Origin: Polaribacter sp.
GTDB lineage: Bacteria > Bacteroidota > Bacteroidia > Flavobacteriales > Flavobacteriaceae
Direction of reading: 5' to 3'
NCBI GenBank assembly: GCA_029250685.1
Contig: JAQXEU010000022.1
Location: 62,001-126,000 of the forward strand
Length of the DNA stretch: 64,000 nucleotides
Shown: piece by piece, positions 37,650-45,703 of the stretch
Position numbering within the stretch: the stretch's first letter is position 1
Layout: each line of letters opens with the position of its first letter
The notes under the pieces: model-generated
What the model was told of the DNA's origin: nothing
What the model saw: the letters and a program-made list of their open reading frames with translations, nothing else
Database searches by the model: none
Position numbers and translations under genes: made by a program

Positions 37650-37683
37650 CAAAAATACTGATAGTTGCACGTGCAACTATCAG
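37650..37683 (-). promoter_or_regulatory. MarR operator palindrome overlapping a promoter-like region
   Basis: Positions 37658-37683 form a perfect 26-bp palindrome with half-site CTGATAGTTGCAC. On the minus strand it is followed at once by TATTTTTG (37657-37650), a full match to TAnnTTTG, and the palindrome covers where a -33 element would be. Binding there would block polymerase. Only four bases lie between this -10-like box and the ATG, so the transcript would be nearly leaderless, or the box may not be the real one. Confidence 0.7.
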
Positions 37684-37729
37684 CATGTCGTTAAAAATTC
37701 GTTAAGATTTATAAAAAAGTACTCGATAT

Positions 37730-37834
37730 TTATCTAATGCTACAACTAACTCCTCCTTTTTTTACACCCAGTTTTACAAGAATTGTCTCCAATAAACACC
37801 ACTTTGTAAATGCAGATTGAATCAAATTAAGACC
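37730..37834 (-). pseudogene. C-terminal remnant of a YgaP/DUF2892-like membrane protein
   Basis: A frame without a start codon encodes 34 residues ending at 37730, including IQSAFTKWC and ETILVKLGVKKGG. This pattern resembles the cysteine-bearing C-terminus of YgaP/DUF2892-type proteins, often fused to rhodanese domains in sulfur clusters of Flavobacteria (from memory). It directly follows the truncated TolC coding sequence in a different frame, so the two fragments were probably joined by a deletion. The family call is tentative. Confidence 0.4.
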
Positions 37835-38222
37835 AATAAAAACCATCTAAATTTATTAAAGGTTGTTGTATTTCTATCTTAGTAGAAAAGTTTTGTGTTT
37901 GAACTGGGTTGTTTAACAAAGTTGGATTAAAATCTGCTGCTGTTAAAATTTCTTGATTTAATTTTGATCCAAAAGCCATTAAGGGATTTGTAGTAGAAGT
38001 ACCTGTATGACTTGCAGTTATAGTTGGTAAATAAACAGCATTTGTTTGAAGGTAATCTGATTTTGATTTCAGAAATTCATACTCAGAAATTTTTAATGAT
38101 AAGTTTCTTTCAGAGGTTTTAGTTAAAATTTCTGATTTACTTATCACAATAATTTCCTGAGACTTAATTGTAATTGGAAACAATAAAAAAGCAATTGTAA
38201 CGACTATATATTTTTTTTTCAT
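37835..38222 (-). pseudogene. Truncated TolC-family outer-membrane protein
   Basis: The ATG at 38222 gives a signal peptide (MKKKYIVVTIAFLLFPITIK) and about 128 residues of a TolC-like N-terminus, including LKISEYEFLKSKSDYLQTNA and the family-typical QPLINLDGFY. A complete channel would need about 400 residues. The frame stops at 37827, just after homology ends and where the DUF2892-like tail begins. No start of another TolC half follows. It is a deletion product, distinct from the intact TolC at 31553-32869. Confidence 0.8.
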
Positions 38223-38338
38223 TAATTGGTTTATTTTACAAGGCAAAATTACTTCGATTAATGATGTTTGTATGTAACACAGGTTACCAAACAAAAACCT
38301 TAGAACTTACTCTAAGGTTTTTAAAAATAAATAAGTTG

Positions 38339-38473
38339 TTATTCTTTTTTCTTTTTATCTGTAGACATTAATAGCATTACTACTGCTATTAAACCAAGGT
38401 AAACTAGCGCAAAAACTCCAATTAAAATGGTGCCGTTTGTCCAAGAAACTAAGGGTATTGTATTTGTCATCAT
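38339..38473 (-). CDS. Small single-helix membrane protein
   Basis: This is a 44-residue frame starting MMTNTIPLVSWTNGT with one hydrophobic helix (about residues 14-36, LIGVFALVYLGLIAVVMLL) and a lysine-rich end (DKKKKE). It lies between the thioredoxin and TolC remnants, in the same direction, so it belonged to the same Crp/Fnr-controlled operon. Size and topology resemble small subunits that accompany redox complexes, but no family can be named. It is still open despite decay all around it. Confidence 0.55.
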   Translation of the reverse strand: MMTNTIPLVSWTNGTILIGVFALVYLGLIAVVMLLMSTDKKKKE

Positions 38474-38538
38474 CTATAATTTTTATAGTTCAAAATTCTA
38501 ATAAATCTATCAATTAAAATATGATAGAGGTCATCTTT

Positions 38539-38839
38539 TTAATTACTATGTGAATTAATGATTTCAATTAGCTCCTTTTTTTGTAAAACTCCTGATTCAC
38601 GCCAAACTTGGCTCCCTTCTTTAAACAAAATTAATGTTGGCACGCCTCTAACTTGATATTTGGCCGCTAGCTGTTTGTTGTTATCTGCATTTATTTTAAT
38701 AATAGAAACTGTTTCGCCTAAAGCATCTTTTACTTCTTTTAAAATTGGACTCATCATTTTACAAGGCCCACACCAATCAGCAAAAAAATCTACTAAAACA
38801 GGTTTGTTTTGATTAATTATTTCAGAAAAATTTATTCAT
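38539..38839 (-). pseudogene. Thioredoxin, frameshifted after codon 4
   Basis: The body encodes a normal thioredoxin of about 99 residues: VLVDFFADWCGPC holds the active-site WCGPC, and VRGVPTLILFKEG holds the conserved cis-proline region. The expected ATG is at 38839 (MNKF), but five T's on the coding strand (plus-strand A's at 38826-38830) instead of four shift the frame into a stop at codon 6. Four T's would restore SEIINQNKPVLVDFF. The start overlaps the stop of the cytochrome gene. It is either inactive or a sequencing error. Confidence 0.75.
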
Positions 38840-39283
38840 TTTTTTTTATTGATTTTTCGTGTTTCTCAAACCATTTTGGTTGCTCAATTTTATTATCAAA
38901 CATGTAATCTGCAATTAAATCTATTGTTTTTTTCGGGAAAGGATTTTTTGGCATTATACCAAAACGCTTAACCGCTCCAAACATTTTTGAATTTTCCTTT
39001 GTTGGGTTTTGAATCCAGTTTTGAATCGTTGTTTTGTTGTTTTAGAAGATTTATAATGCTTTTTTACAGCAATCATTGGTGGTGCAATTCTATTATCATG
39101 ACTATTGCTTGGGCTATGGCAAACATAACAATTGTTCTCCATCAGTTTCTTACCAGGATGTTCTTGTAGTTGATTTTTTATTTGTGAAGGAATCTCTTTT
39201 GTTGTTTTAGAATACTTTGGCTTTTCTGAAGTTTGACAACTCACAAAAAAGAGTACAGAAATAAATCCAATAAATGTTCTCAT
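38832..39283 (-). pseudogene. Cytochrome c lipoprotein, frameshifted
   Basis: The ATG at 39283 gives MRTFIGFISVLFFVSC, a lipoprotein signal, followed by the haem motif ENNCYVCHSPSN (CxxCH). After HYKSSKTTKQ the frame is wrong and ends at 38954. In another frame the protein continues as IQNWIQNPTKENSKMFGAV, FGIMPKNPFP (likely containing the axial Met) and IADYMFDNKIEQPKWFEKH, stopping at 38832. One missing base near 39025-39045 explains this. An intact protein would be about 150 residues, a small electron carrier. Confidence 0.75.
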
Positions 39284-39318
39284 TTTTATTGTAAAGTTAA
39301 CATCATCTTTTACAATAC

Positions 39319-39338
39319 TTTGTAACATTAGTTACAAA
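39319..39338. promoter_or_regulatory. Crp/Fnr-type operator
   Basis: TTTGTAAC (39319-39326) and GTTACAAA (39331-39338) form a perfect 8-4-8 inverted repeat, the architecture of Crp/Fnr-family sites. It lies between the crp-like gene's stop and the cytochrome start, 36 bases before the latter, so it probably controls the cytochrome-thioredoxin operon. The protein encoded next door is the obvious candidate to bind it. Confidence 0.65.
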
Positions 39339-39341
39339 AAC

Positions 39342-39974
39342 TTATAGGTTTAGTAGTGTAATTTGGTTTCTGTTTAACTTTATTTCTTTATTAATTTCTA
39401 AAGTTTTTAATAGGCGAGAAACAACAACTCTTGAAGTATATAAATCATTCGCAATTTCTTTATGTGTTACTTGAATCGTTTCACTTTTGTTTATCATGGC
39501 TTTATCTTTTATATATTTCAACACTCGTTTGTCCATATTTAAAAAAGCAATAGTATCAATAGCTTCCAATAGTTCTTGCATTCTTTCATGATAGCTCTGT
39601 AGTATAAAGCTTTGCCAAGTTTGGTATTTATTCATCCACTCTGTGATTTTTTGAATTGGAATCATTAGTAGTTCTGTTTCTACTTCTGCAACAGCTCTAA
39701 TTTTACTTTTTGTTTGCCCAATACAACACGTTATTGTCATTGCACAAGTATCTCCCTGCTCTATAAAGTAAAGCACTAATTCATCTCCGTATTCATCTTC
39801 TCTTAAAATTTTTATTGCACCAGAAATAATTAACGGCATAAATTCTATAGAACTTCCTATGTCTATTAATTCAGTGTCTTCACTTACTTTTCTATATTCA
39901 CCAACTGCAAGTATTTCACTTAATAATTCTTTCTCAAAAAGATGCCCGTAATTAAAATTAAAATCTGTTTGCAT
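39342..39974 (-). CDS. Crp/Fnr-family transcriptional regulator
   Basis: This is a 210-residue regulator. The cyclic-nucleotide-binding-like sensor domain (about 15-130) contains GDELVLYFIEQGDTCAMTIT and then CC; these cysteines could sense redox state or metal. The C-terminal helix-turn-helix (about 150-205) reads VTHKEIANDLYTSRVVVSRL. No Fnr-type N-terminal Cys cluster is seen. It precedes the decaying cytochrome/thioredoxin/TolC genes on the same strand, with an inverted-repeat operator in between. The gene itself is intact. Confidence 0.9.
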   Translation of the reverse strand: MQTDFNFNYGHLFEKELLSEILAVGEYRKVSEDTELIDIGSSIEFMPLIISGAIKILREDEYGDELVLYFIEQGDTCAMTITCCIGQTKSKIRAVAEVETELLMIPIQKITEWMNKYQTWQSFILQSYHERMQELLEAIDTIAFLNMDKRVLKYIKDKAMINKSETIQVTHKEIANDLYTSRVVVSRLLKTLEINKEIKLNRNQITLLNL

Positions 39975-40089
39975 TTCTTTATTTTAGGTTGATAAAAATA
40001 CAATTAAATCTGTATCTTTTTTTAATTTAAAAGAATTAACCTCATTAATTTTCTTTTTGTATTTTCGATTGATTTAAAACGAAACTAGT

Positions 40090-41268
40090 TTGAGTTTTCA
40101 AAAAAACCATCATACACCATTATTTTTTTCTTCTGTAGCAGAAATTTCTGCTTCTGTTTGGAGTGAATTAGGGTGTTCTAATAACGCTTATTTTCATCCA
40201 GACTATTTAATTTCATTAGAAAAAAACAACCCTCAAATTATATTTTCTTATCTGGTTTTGTTAAACAAAGAAAAAAAACCAATTGCTTTTGCAAGTATTC
40301 AAATTATTGATTTTCCATTAGATGGAATTGAAAATTCCTTAAGTAAAGGTTTTCATCAATTAAAATGTTTTGGGAGGCGACTAGGAGTTTTTCCGAAGTT
40401 AAAACCAATTAAATTATTAGTCTGCGGAAATGTTTTTGTAAGTGGTGAGCACGGTATTTTTATCAAAGAAAAGCAAAACAAACAAGTCGTTTTAAAAAAG
40501 GTTGCAAATGCAATCTCTTCTGAAACTTCTTCTCAAGATATTTCGATTTATTTGATAAAAGACTTTATAAAAGAGTCATTAGATATTACTAATGAATTGC
40601 ATGATTTAAATTATTATTCGTTTAATGTTGAACCTAATATGTTGTTGAATTTAAATGAAGACTGGCATAGTTTTCAAGATTATTTAGACACCATGAAAAC
40701 CAAATTTAGAGTAAAAGCAAAACGTGCTTTGAAGTTAAGCAGCGAACTTGTTATAAAAGATAGTTCTATCGAAAATATTAAAACAATATTACCAGAAATC
40801 ACCAAGTTATACAAAACTGTTTCTGATAAAGCCGAATTTAATTTGGGTGAATTTAACTTAGAAACTTACATGTCTTTAAAGAATAAATTAGGAGATAATT
40901 ACATCTTAAAGACCTATTCATATCAAAATAAAGTAGTTGGCTTTATGTCAGGAATCGTAAATGGTGATTCATTAGATGCACATTTTGTCGGCATTGATTA
41001 TTCATTAAATAAGCAATTGGCTATTTATCAACGGATGTTATACGATTATGTTCAAATTGCTATTAATCAAAAACTAATAGTTATTAATTTTGGAAGAACA
41101 GCGAGTGAAATTAAAAGTTCTATGGGCGCAATTCCACAAGATTTAACCTGTTATATCCGTCATAAAAAAACAATTAAAAATAAGTTTATAAAACATTTTT
41201 TAAGCTACATAGAAACCAAACCTTTCAAACAACAAAAACCTTTTAAATCTAAGGTTTTAACAAAGTAA
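40090..41268 (+). CDS. FemAB/GNAT-like acyltransferase
   Basis: This is a 392-residue cytoplasmic protein. The C-terminal half has an acetyltransferase-like fold: YILKTYSYQNKVVGFMSGIV, LDAHFVGIDYSLNKQLAIYQ and RMLYDYVQIAINQKL fit the GNAT core of the BioF2/FemAB-like group. The N-terminal half has the related pseudo-repeat. Members add amino-acid or acyl groups in cell-wall or surface-polymer synthesis; the substrate here is unknown. The likely start is TTG at 40090. It is divergent from the crp-like gene. Confidence 0.7.
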   Translation: MSFQKNHHTPLFFSSVAEISASVWSELGCSNNAYFHPDYLISLEKNNPQIIFSYLVLLNKEKKPIAFASIQIIDFPLDGIENSLSKGFHQLKCFGRRLGVFPKLKPIKLLVCGNVFVSGEHGIFIKEKQNKQVVLKKVANAISSETSSQDISIYLIKDFIKESLDITNELHDLNYYSFNVEPNMLLNLNEDWHSFQDYLDTMKTKFRVKAKRALKLSSELVIKDSSIENIKTILPEITKLYKTVSDKAEFNLGEFNLETYMSLKNKLGDNYILKTYSYQNKVVGFMSGIVNGDSLDAHFVGIDYSLNKQLAIYQRMLYDYVQIAINQKLIVINFGRTASEIKSSMGAIPQDLTCYIRHKKTIKNKFIKHFLSYIETKPFKQQKPFKSKVLTK

Positions 41269-41275
41269 ATCTCTT

Positions 41276-41283
41276 TATATTTG
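41276..41283 (+). promoter_or_regulatory. -10-like box of tesB
   Basis: TATATTTG matches TAnnTTTG and lies 21 bases before the tesB ATG, in the short gap after the acyltransferase gene. Confidence 0.45.
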
Positions 41284-41304
41284 TAAAAAATATTAGATCT
41301 ATTT

Positions 41305-42174
41305 ATGAAATCTATTAAAGATTTAATCGCCGTTCTTACCTTAGAAAAAAAATCAGAAAAGGAGTTTATTGGAATAAGTAAAGACATAGGAAGTCCTAAT
41401 GTTTTTGGTGGTCAAGTTTTGGCACAAGCGTTAAGCGCTGCAAACAATAGTGTTTCTGAAGATCGAGTTTTACATTCTTTACATTCTTATTTTTTAGAAG
41501 CTGGAAACTTAGAATTACCAATTACATATTTGGTAAACAACATGAGAAATGGTGGAAGTTTTTCTACAAGAAGGGTTACAGCAAAACAGAATGATAAAAC
41601 CATTTTTATTTTATCCGCATCATTTCATAAAAAAGAAGACGGACACGAACATCAGCAAGATTTAGAGAGTGGTTTAAAGCAGCCTGAAGAATTATTGAGT
41701 TGGACTGATATGTTGCATCAATTAGGTGATTTTCTTCCTAAAAAACTGAAAGCTTTCCTAGAAATTGAACGCCCAATAGAGTTTAAACCAACTTTTATTG
41801 TAAATCCTTTAGATTTGGAAGATTTACCACCTTTTTCTGATGTTTGGTTTAAAGTAAAGGGTAGTTGTTTAGGCGCAAAACTTGCTTTAAAGCAGCAAAT
41901 TCTTACCTATATTTCTGATTATAATATTTTAAATTCTACTTTATATCCAAATGCAAGTAAAGCCAACTTTGGAAACACACAAATGGCAAGTTTAGATCAC
42001 TCTATGTGGTTTTTTAGAGAATTTGATTTAGATGATTGGATGTTATACAGAACAGAATCTCCAAATTCTTTTGGCGCAAGAGGTTTTGCAAGAGGAAATA
42101 TTTATTCTAGAAAAGGGGTTTTAATTGCTTCTGTAGCTCAAGAAGGTTTAATTAGACCAATTAAAAAAAAGTAG
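41305..42174 (+). CDS. tesB: Acyl-CoA thioesterase II
   Basis: This is a 289-residue double-hotdog thioesterase that releases free fatty acid from acyl-CoA. The N-terminal hotdog shows NVFGGQVLAQALSAANNSV and HSLHSYFLEAG. The C-terminal hotdog shows SLDHSMWFFREF, carrying the catalytic Asp, and NIYSRKGVLIASVAQEGLIR, carrying the Gln. Length and order match E. coli TesB. It has its own promoter-like box and is followed one base later by the SdpI-like gene. Confidence 0.93.
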   Translation: MKSIKDLIAVLTLEKKSEKEFIGISKDIGSPNVFGGQVLAQALSAANNSVSEDRVLHSLHSYFLEAGNLELPITYLVNNMRNGGSFSTRRVTAKQNDKTIFILSASFHKKEDGHEHQQDLESGLKQPEELLSWTDMLHQLGDFLPKKLKAFLEIERPIEFKPTFIVNPLDLEDLPPFSDVWFKVKGSCLGAKLALKQQILTYISDYNILNSTLYPNASKANFGNTQMASLDHSMWFFREFDLDDWMLYRTESPNSFGARGFARGNIYSRKGVLIASVAQEGLIRPIKKK

Positions 42175-42175
42175 T

Positions 42176-42532
42176 ATGAATCCATATATTTATGTAATTT
42201 CAGTAAACGGTTTGTTGTTTTTCTTTAGCATCGTTTTTTATTTATTTCCTCCAAAAAAAATAAATGCTTTGTACGGTTACAGAACTAATAAATCAATGAA
42301 AAATGAAGAGATTTGGAGTTTTTCAAACTCCTTTTTTAACAATACTCTGATTAAATATTCAGCGATTTCTTTTTTAGCCGCTTTACTTTTTGTTTTTGTT
42401 ACCTCGATAGATATTACTTGGCAGCCAATGGTTTTTTTGTTGTTAACACTTGCTGTAACAGTTATTAAAACTGAGCAAGTTTTATCTCAAAATTTTGATA
42501 CTGATGGGAATAAGATTAAGTCTAAAAAGTAG
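42176..42532 (+). CDS. SdpI-like membrane protein
   Basis: This is a 118-residue protein with three hydrophobic helices (about 5-24, 60-77, 82-98). INALYGYRTNKSMKNEEIW between the first two helices is the hallmark of the SdpI/YhfL family, named after the immunity protein against a Bacillus toxin. Most family members outside Bacillus have no known role. One base after tesB, so co-transcribed. Its last 11 bases overlap the end of the convergent receptor gene. Confidence 0.8.
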   Translation: MNPYIYVISVNGLLFFFSIVFYLFPPKKINALYGYRTNKSMKNEEIWSFSNSFFNNTLIKYSAISFLAALLFVFVTSIDITWQPMVFLLLTLAVTVIKTEQVLSQNFDTDGNKIKSKK

Positions 42533-44981
42533 CGTGAAGCGCAACTGAAAAATTTCTTCCAGGAGCAGAAACTCCAGAAGCAAACTCTTTATAATGTTCG
42601 TCAAATAAGTTTGTTACTTTTCCTTGAATCCAGAAATTCTGATTTACATTATATTTTCCGTTTAGGCCTAAAGTTTGCCAGCTTGGTGTTCCATAATATT
42701 TATCAACTACGTTTGTTGCATTTACGTTGATAATTGGCGTTTGAACATGGTTATCAATTCCTTCAGAAATGTTATAATCCTTAATGTCTTTTTTTGCATT
42801 AAATCGATAATCAACAGACAATTCTATTCTGTTTTTTCGATAGCTAATTTCAAATCTCCCAAATAATGGTGGAATTGAAGACATCGGCTCATTGGTGTCA
42901 AATGTTTTTCCTTTTGTGTAAGTTATGGATCCAGAAGTTTTAAAACTGTTGTTTAATCTTCCAAAATAATTTGCTGTAAAACCAGTAATATAAGCCCTTC
43001 CTTTGTTAATGTTTTTTACAACACTTCCTATTTCTCCATCATACAGAATGGTATTGCCATCTGCTTCTCTAGTAATGTAATTGTCTAAAAGGGTGTAATA
43101 CGTATTGAATCCAACACTAAATTTTCTTTGATTAAAAAACTTTAAAATACCGATTTCTGCATTGTAAGCAAATTCTGGTTTCAACTCAACATTTGGCAAA
43201 GTAACATCTCCATTTTTTTCGCGTATTTTACCTACATCATCAATGTTTGGTGAGCGAAATCCAGATGAAATTACACTATTCAATTTCCAGTCTTTTGTTG
43301 GTTTATAAACATAGCCAATTGTTGCTGTTAAAGCAGTATTGGTAAGTTCTATTTCTGTGTTTGGTAAAGCAATAAATGTTTGGTCAAGCCACTTTGCGTT
43401 TAACATTGTGTTGGTTAAACGAATTCCCGTGTTTAAAGTCGCTTTTTTATTAAGATCTTGTCTATAATCAGTATAAACAGCAGAGCTTGTATAGCTACTT
43501 CCGCCATCAGGAAAACGAGATTGTACTTTAAAACTTCCAACTAAACCAACAACTTTATTACTCGATGGTGCTATTATTTTTCCTTCTGATGTTGATTTCA
43601 CATCATTATAAGTTACTTCAAACCCATAAGATAAATTTCTGTTTTTATCATTAGTCAGTGGAACAGAAAAATCTCCATTTAGTGTATAAACATCAACCTC
43701 TTCATTCCTATAAAGACGCTGTAAATCATTAAACTTTCGTTGAACCCTAGACTCTTTTATGTTTTGATAAGAAGCTGTAAAAGTTCCACTACTTAACCAT
43801 TTCTTTTCTGGATTAATAGCGAGTTGAGTTGAAGCTAAAAAACGTTCTTGAGGTCCATAATACCATTCTGCAAACTTTAATGATCCAGATTTGAGCTCTG
43901 TTAACCTATCGAATCTTGGAATGTTTGAAGATGTTGAGTATTGTAGATTAACTGTTATATCTGTTCTTTTTGAAAAAGGAATATAAAATTTTTGTAAAAA
44001 ATCCTTTTGCTCATAACCTGTATTTCTTTGGGTGTTTTGGTTTGAACTTTTCGTTGGGTTTGCGAAATAATTTTGATCAATGTTTTTGGAATAAAAAGGA
44101 ACTAACCCCCAGTTTTTAAAACCGTGACTTCTGTTTTTCCCCATTTTTAAATCACTAAAAGAACTTTGAGTATAACTTGTAAATGAAGCCCAGTTTTTAA
44201 AACTTAATTCGGCAGATATATTTGTAGTAATTTCTTGATTTACTGTTCCAAATCTGGAGAAAAAATTACTTTTTATATTTTCTTTTTCAGCCGTTTTTGG
44301 TGTTCTTGTATAGTAATGAATTACGCCACCTAAAGCATCAGACCCATAAATAACCGAGGAAGGGCCAAATACAACTTCGGTGCGCTCTAAAATTGATGGA
44401 GAAATTGTAATGGAGTTTTGTAAATGTCCTTTTCTATAAATTGCGTTGTTCATTCTAACACCATCAACAACTAATAAAACACGGTTAGATTCCATTCCTC
44501 TTAAAACTGGACTACCACCACCAAATTGTGATTTCTGAACTTTAATTCCAGGGATTGAAGCTAATAAATCGGCTGAAGTTTGAGGAGATTCTTTTAAAAT
44601 ATCTTCTTTTGTGATTGCAACCGTTTGTTCTGCAATTCGGGTTGATTTTTCTCGTTTTTTAAATACAGACAAGACAACCTCATCTAATTGAGCTGTTTTC
44701 TTGGTTAGTTTTACGATATACTTGGTCTTCTTTAACTTCTTAAAAGTGATGTTAAAAGTTGTGTATGAAATATGTGAAATTAACAATAAATCTTGTTGGT
44801 TAAAACTAGAAATATCAGCAAATCCATCATCGTCTGTAATCGTAGAAATGGTTAAGTTTTTGTTGTAAATAGCAACTTCGCTTATAGGAAAACCTGTTTC
44901 ATCATCTACAATTTTTATCTTTTGTCCAAAAATTGTAATGTTATAAAAAACAATTAATAAGGTAAAAATTCTCTTCATCAT
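42522..44981 (-). CDS. TonB-dependent receptor, haem/haemoglobin-type
   Basis: This is an 819-residue outer-membrane receptor. The signal MMKRIFTLLIVFYNITIFGQ is followed by a carboxypeptidase-like N-domain (about 22-95), a plug (about 110-230) and a barrel ending VALHATF with a C-terminal Phe. SPVLRGMESNRVLLVVDGVR and NNAIYRKGHLQNSITI resemble receptors for haem or haemoglobin, but this assignment is weak. Its start shares one base with the recO stop, so it is likely co-transcribed with recO and porZ. Confidence 0.85.
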   Translation of the reverse strand: MMKRIFTLLIVFYNITIFGQKIKIVDDETGFPISEVAIYNKNLTISTITDDDGFADISSFNQQDLLLISHISYTTFNITFKKLKKTKYIVKLTKKTAQLDEVVLSVFKKREKSTRIAEQTVAITKEDILKESPQTSADLLASIPGIKVQKSQFGGGSPVLRGMESNRVLLVVDGVRMNNAIYRKGHLQNSITISPSILERTEVVFGPSSVIYGSDALGGVIHYYTRTPKTAEKENIKSNFFSRFGTVNQEITTNISAELSFKNWASFTSYTQSSFSDLKMGKNRSHGFKNWGLVPFYSKNIDQNYFANPTKSSNQNTQRNTGYEQKDFLQKFYIPFSKRTDITVNLQYSTSSNIPRFDRLTELKSGSLKFAEWYYGPQERFLASTQLAINPEKKWLSSGTFTASYQNIKESRVQRKFNDLQRLYRNEEVDVYTLNGDFSVPLTNDKNRNLSYGFEVTYNDVKSTSEGKIIAPSSNKVVGLVGSFKVQSRFPDGGSSYTSSAVYTDYRQDLNKKATLNTGIRLTNTMLNAKWLDQTFIALPNTEIELTNTALTATIGYVYKPTKDWKLNSVISSGFRSPNIDDVGKIREKNGDVTLPNVELKPEFAYNAEIGILKFFNQRKFSVGFNTYYTLLDNYITREADGNTILYDGEIGSVVKNINKGRAYITGFTANYFGRLNNSFKTSGSITYTKGKTFDTNEPMSSIPPLFGRFEISYRKNRIELSVDYRFNAKKDIKDYNISEGIDNHVQTPIINVNATNVVDKYYGTPSWQTLGLNGKYNVNQNFWIQGKVTNLFDEHYKEFASGVSAPGRNFSVALHATF

Positions 44982-45703
44982 CAGTTAAATACTGTTTCTA
45001 AAACTTTTAAAGACTTCGGTCGTCTAAATCCGTCCAAATGTAATTCAAAATAACGAATTATGATTTGTAAAACTTGTTGTCTTTCTTTTTTGTTAAAATT
45101 TATCGATTCTATACCATCAAAATTTGTGCCCAATAGCTTTTTAAATTGTGTTAAATTATCGCCAAAAACAACTTCCTTTTCTAAAGGTGATTCATTAAAG
45201 TTCCCGTCAATTAAATTAAAATATGAGTGATTTATATTTGTTGTATCTGGATAAAAACCTAAGAACTTAGATAGGTTTAATAAAAAAAGTAGATGAAAGT
45301 TTGATGTTTTGTCGTTGGTGTCTAACCAAATAAAAGACGTTTCTAAAAATGAAAATAATTGCTCATTTGCTTCTTCTTCTTGAATTGTGCTACTTAGCAT
45401 TTCAGACAAAAAAAGCACGATTGTTTGCTTAAAAATATTGGTGTAAATGTTTTTATATGGATTTACAACATGAACTTCTTTTATACTATTTAAATTCCCT
45501 TTTGTATTGTGACTCGCTTCTATATTTAGTTGGGTTAATGGCTGAAAATAAGCTGCTTTTATTTTCCCTTTTTTTGCGCTTAAAACCCCTTTTAATAAAT
45601 ATGATTTTAATCCGTCTTCTAAAGTAAAACATCGAACAATTAAACTAGTATCGCTGTATTTTAACGAACTTAAGACAATTGCTTTTGTTTTAATTAATGC
45701 CAT
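44981..45703 (-). CDS. recO: DNA repair protein RecO
   Basis: This is a 240-residue recombination mediator that loads RecA with RecF/RecR at gapped DNA. The N-terminal OB fold begins MALIKTKAIVLSSLKYSDTS with the usual LKYSDTSLIV motif, and SYLLKGVLSAKKGKIKAAYF matches the conserved basic strand. The helical C-domain includes FLSEMLSSTIQEEEANEQLF, as in Bacteroidota RecO. Its start shares one base with the porZ stop, so the genes are translationally coupled. Confidence 0.93.
   Translation of the reverse strand: MALIKTKAIVLSSLKYSDTSLIVRCFTLEDGLKSYLLKGVLSAKKGKIKAAYFQPLTQLNIEASHNTKGNLNSIKEVHVVNPYKNIYTNIFKQTIVLFLSEMLSSTIQEEEANEQLFSFLETSFIWLDTNDKTSNFHLLFLLNLSKFLGFYPDTTNINHSYFNLIDGNFNESPLEKEVVFGDNLTQFKKLLGTNFDGIESINFNKKERQQVLQIIIRYFELHLDGFRRPKSLKVLETVFN

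Noticed and set aside
37827-38222. Treating the short TolC-like frame as a functional small protein
   Set aside because: A TolC channel needs about 400 residues and two repeats; only the first third is present, and it ends at a junction with an unrelated coding fragment.
40037-40089. A promoter-like TATTTTCG before the acyltransferase gene
   Set aside because: It lacks the final TTTG of the -10 pattern and no -33 element was found at the right distance.
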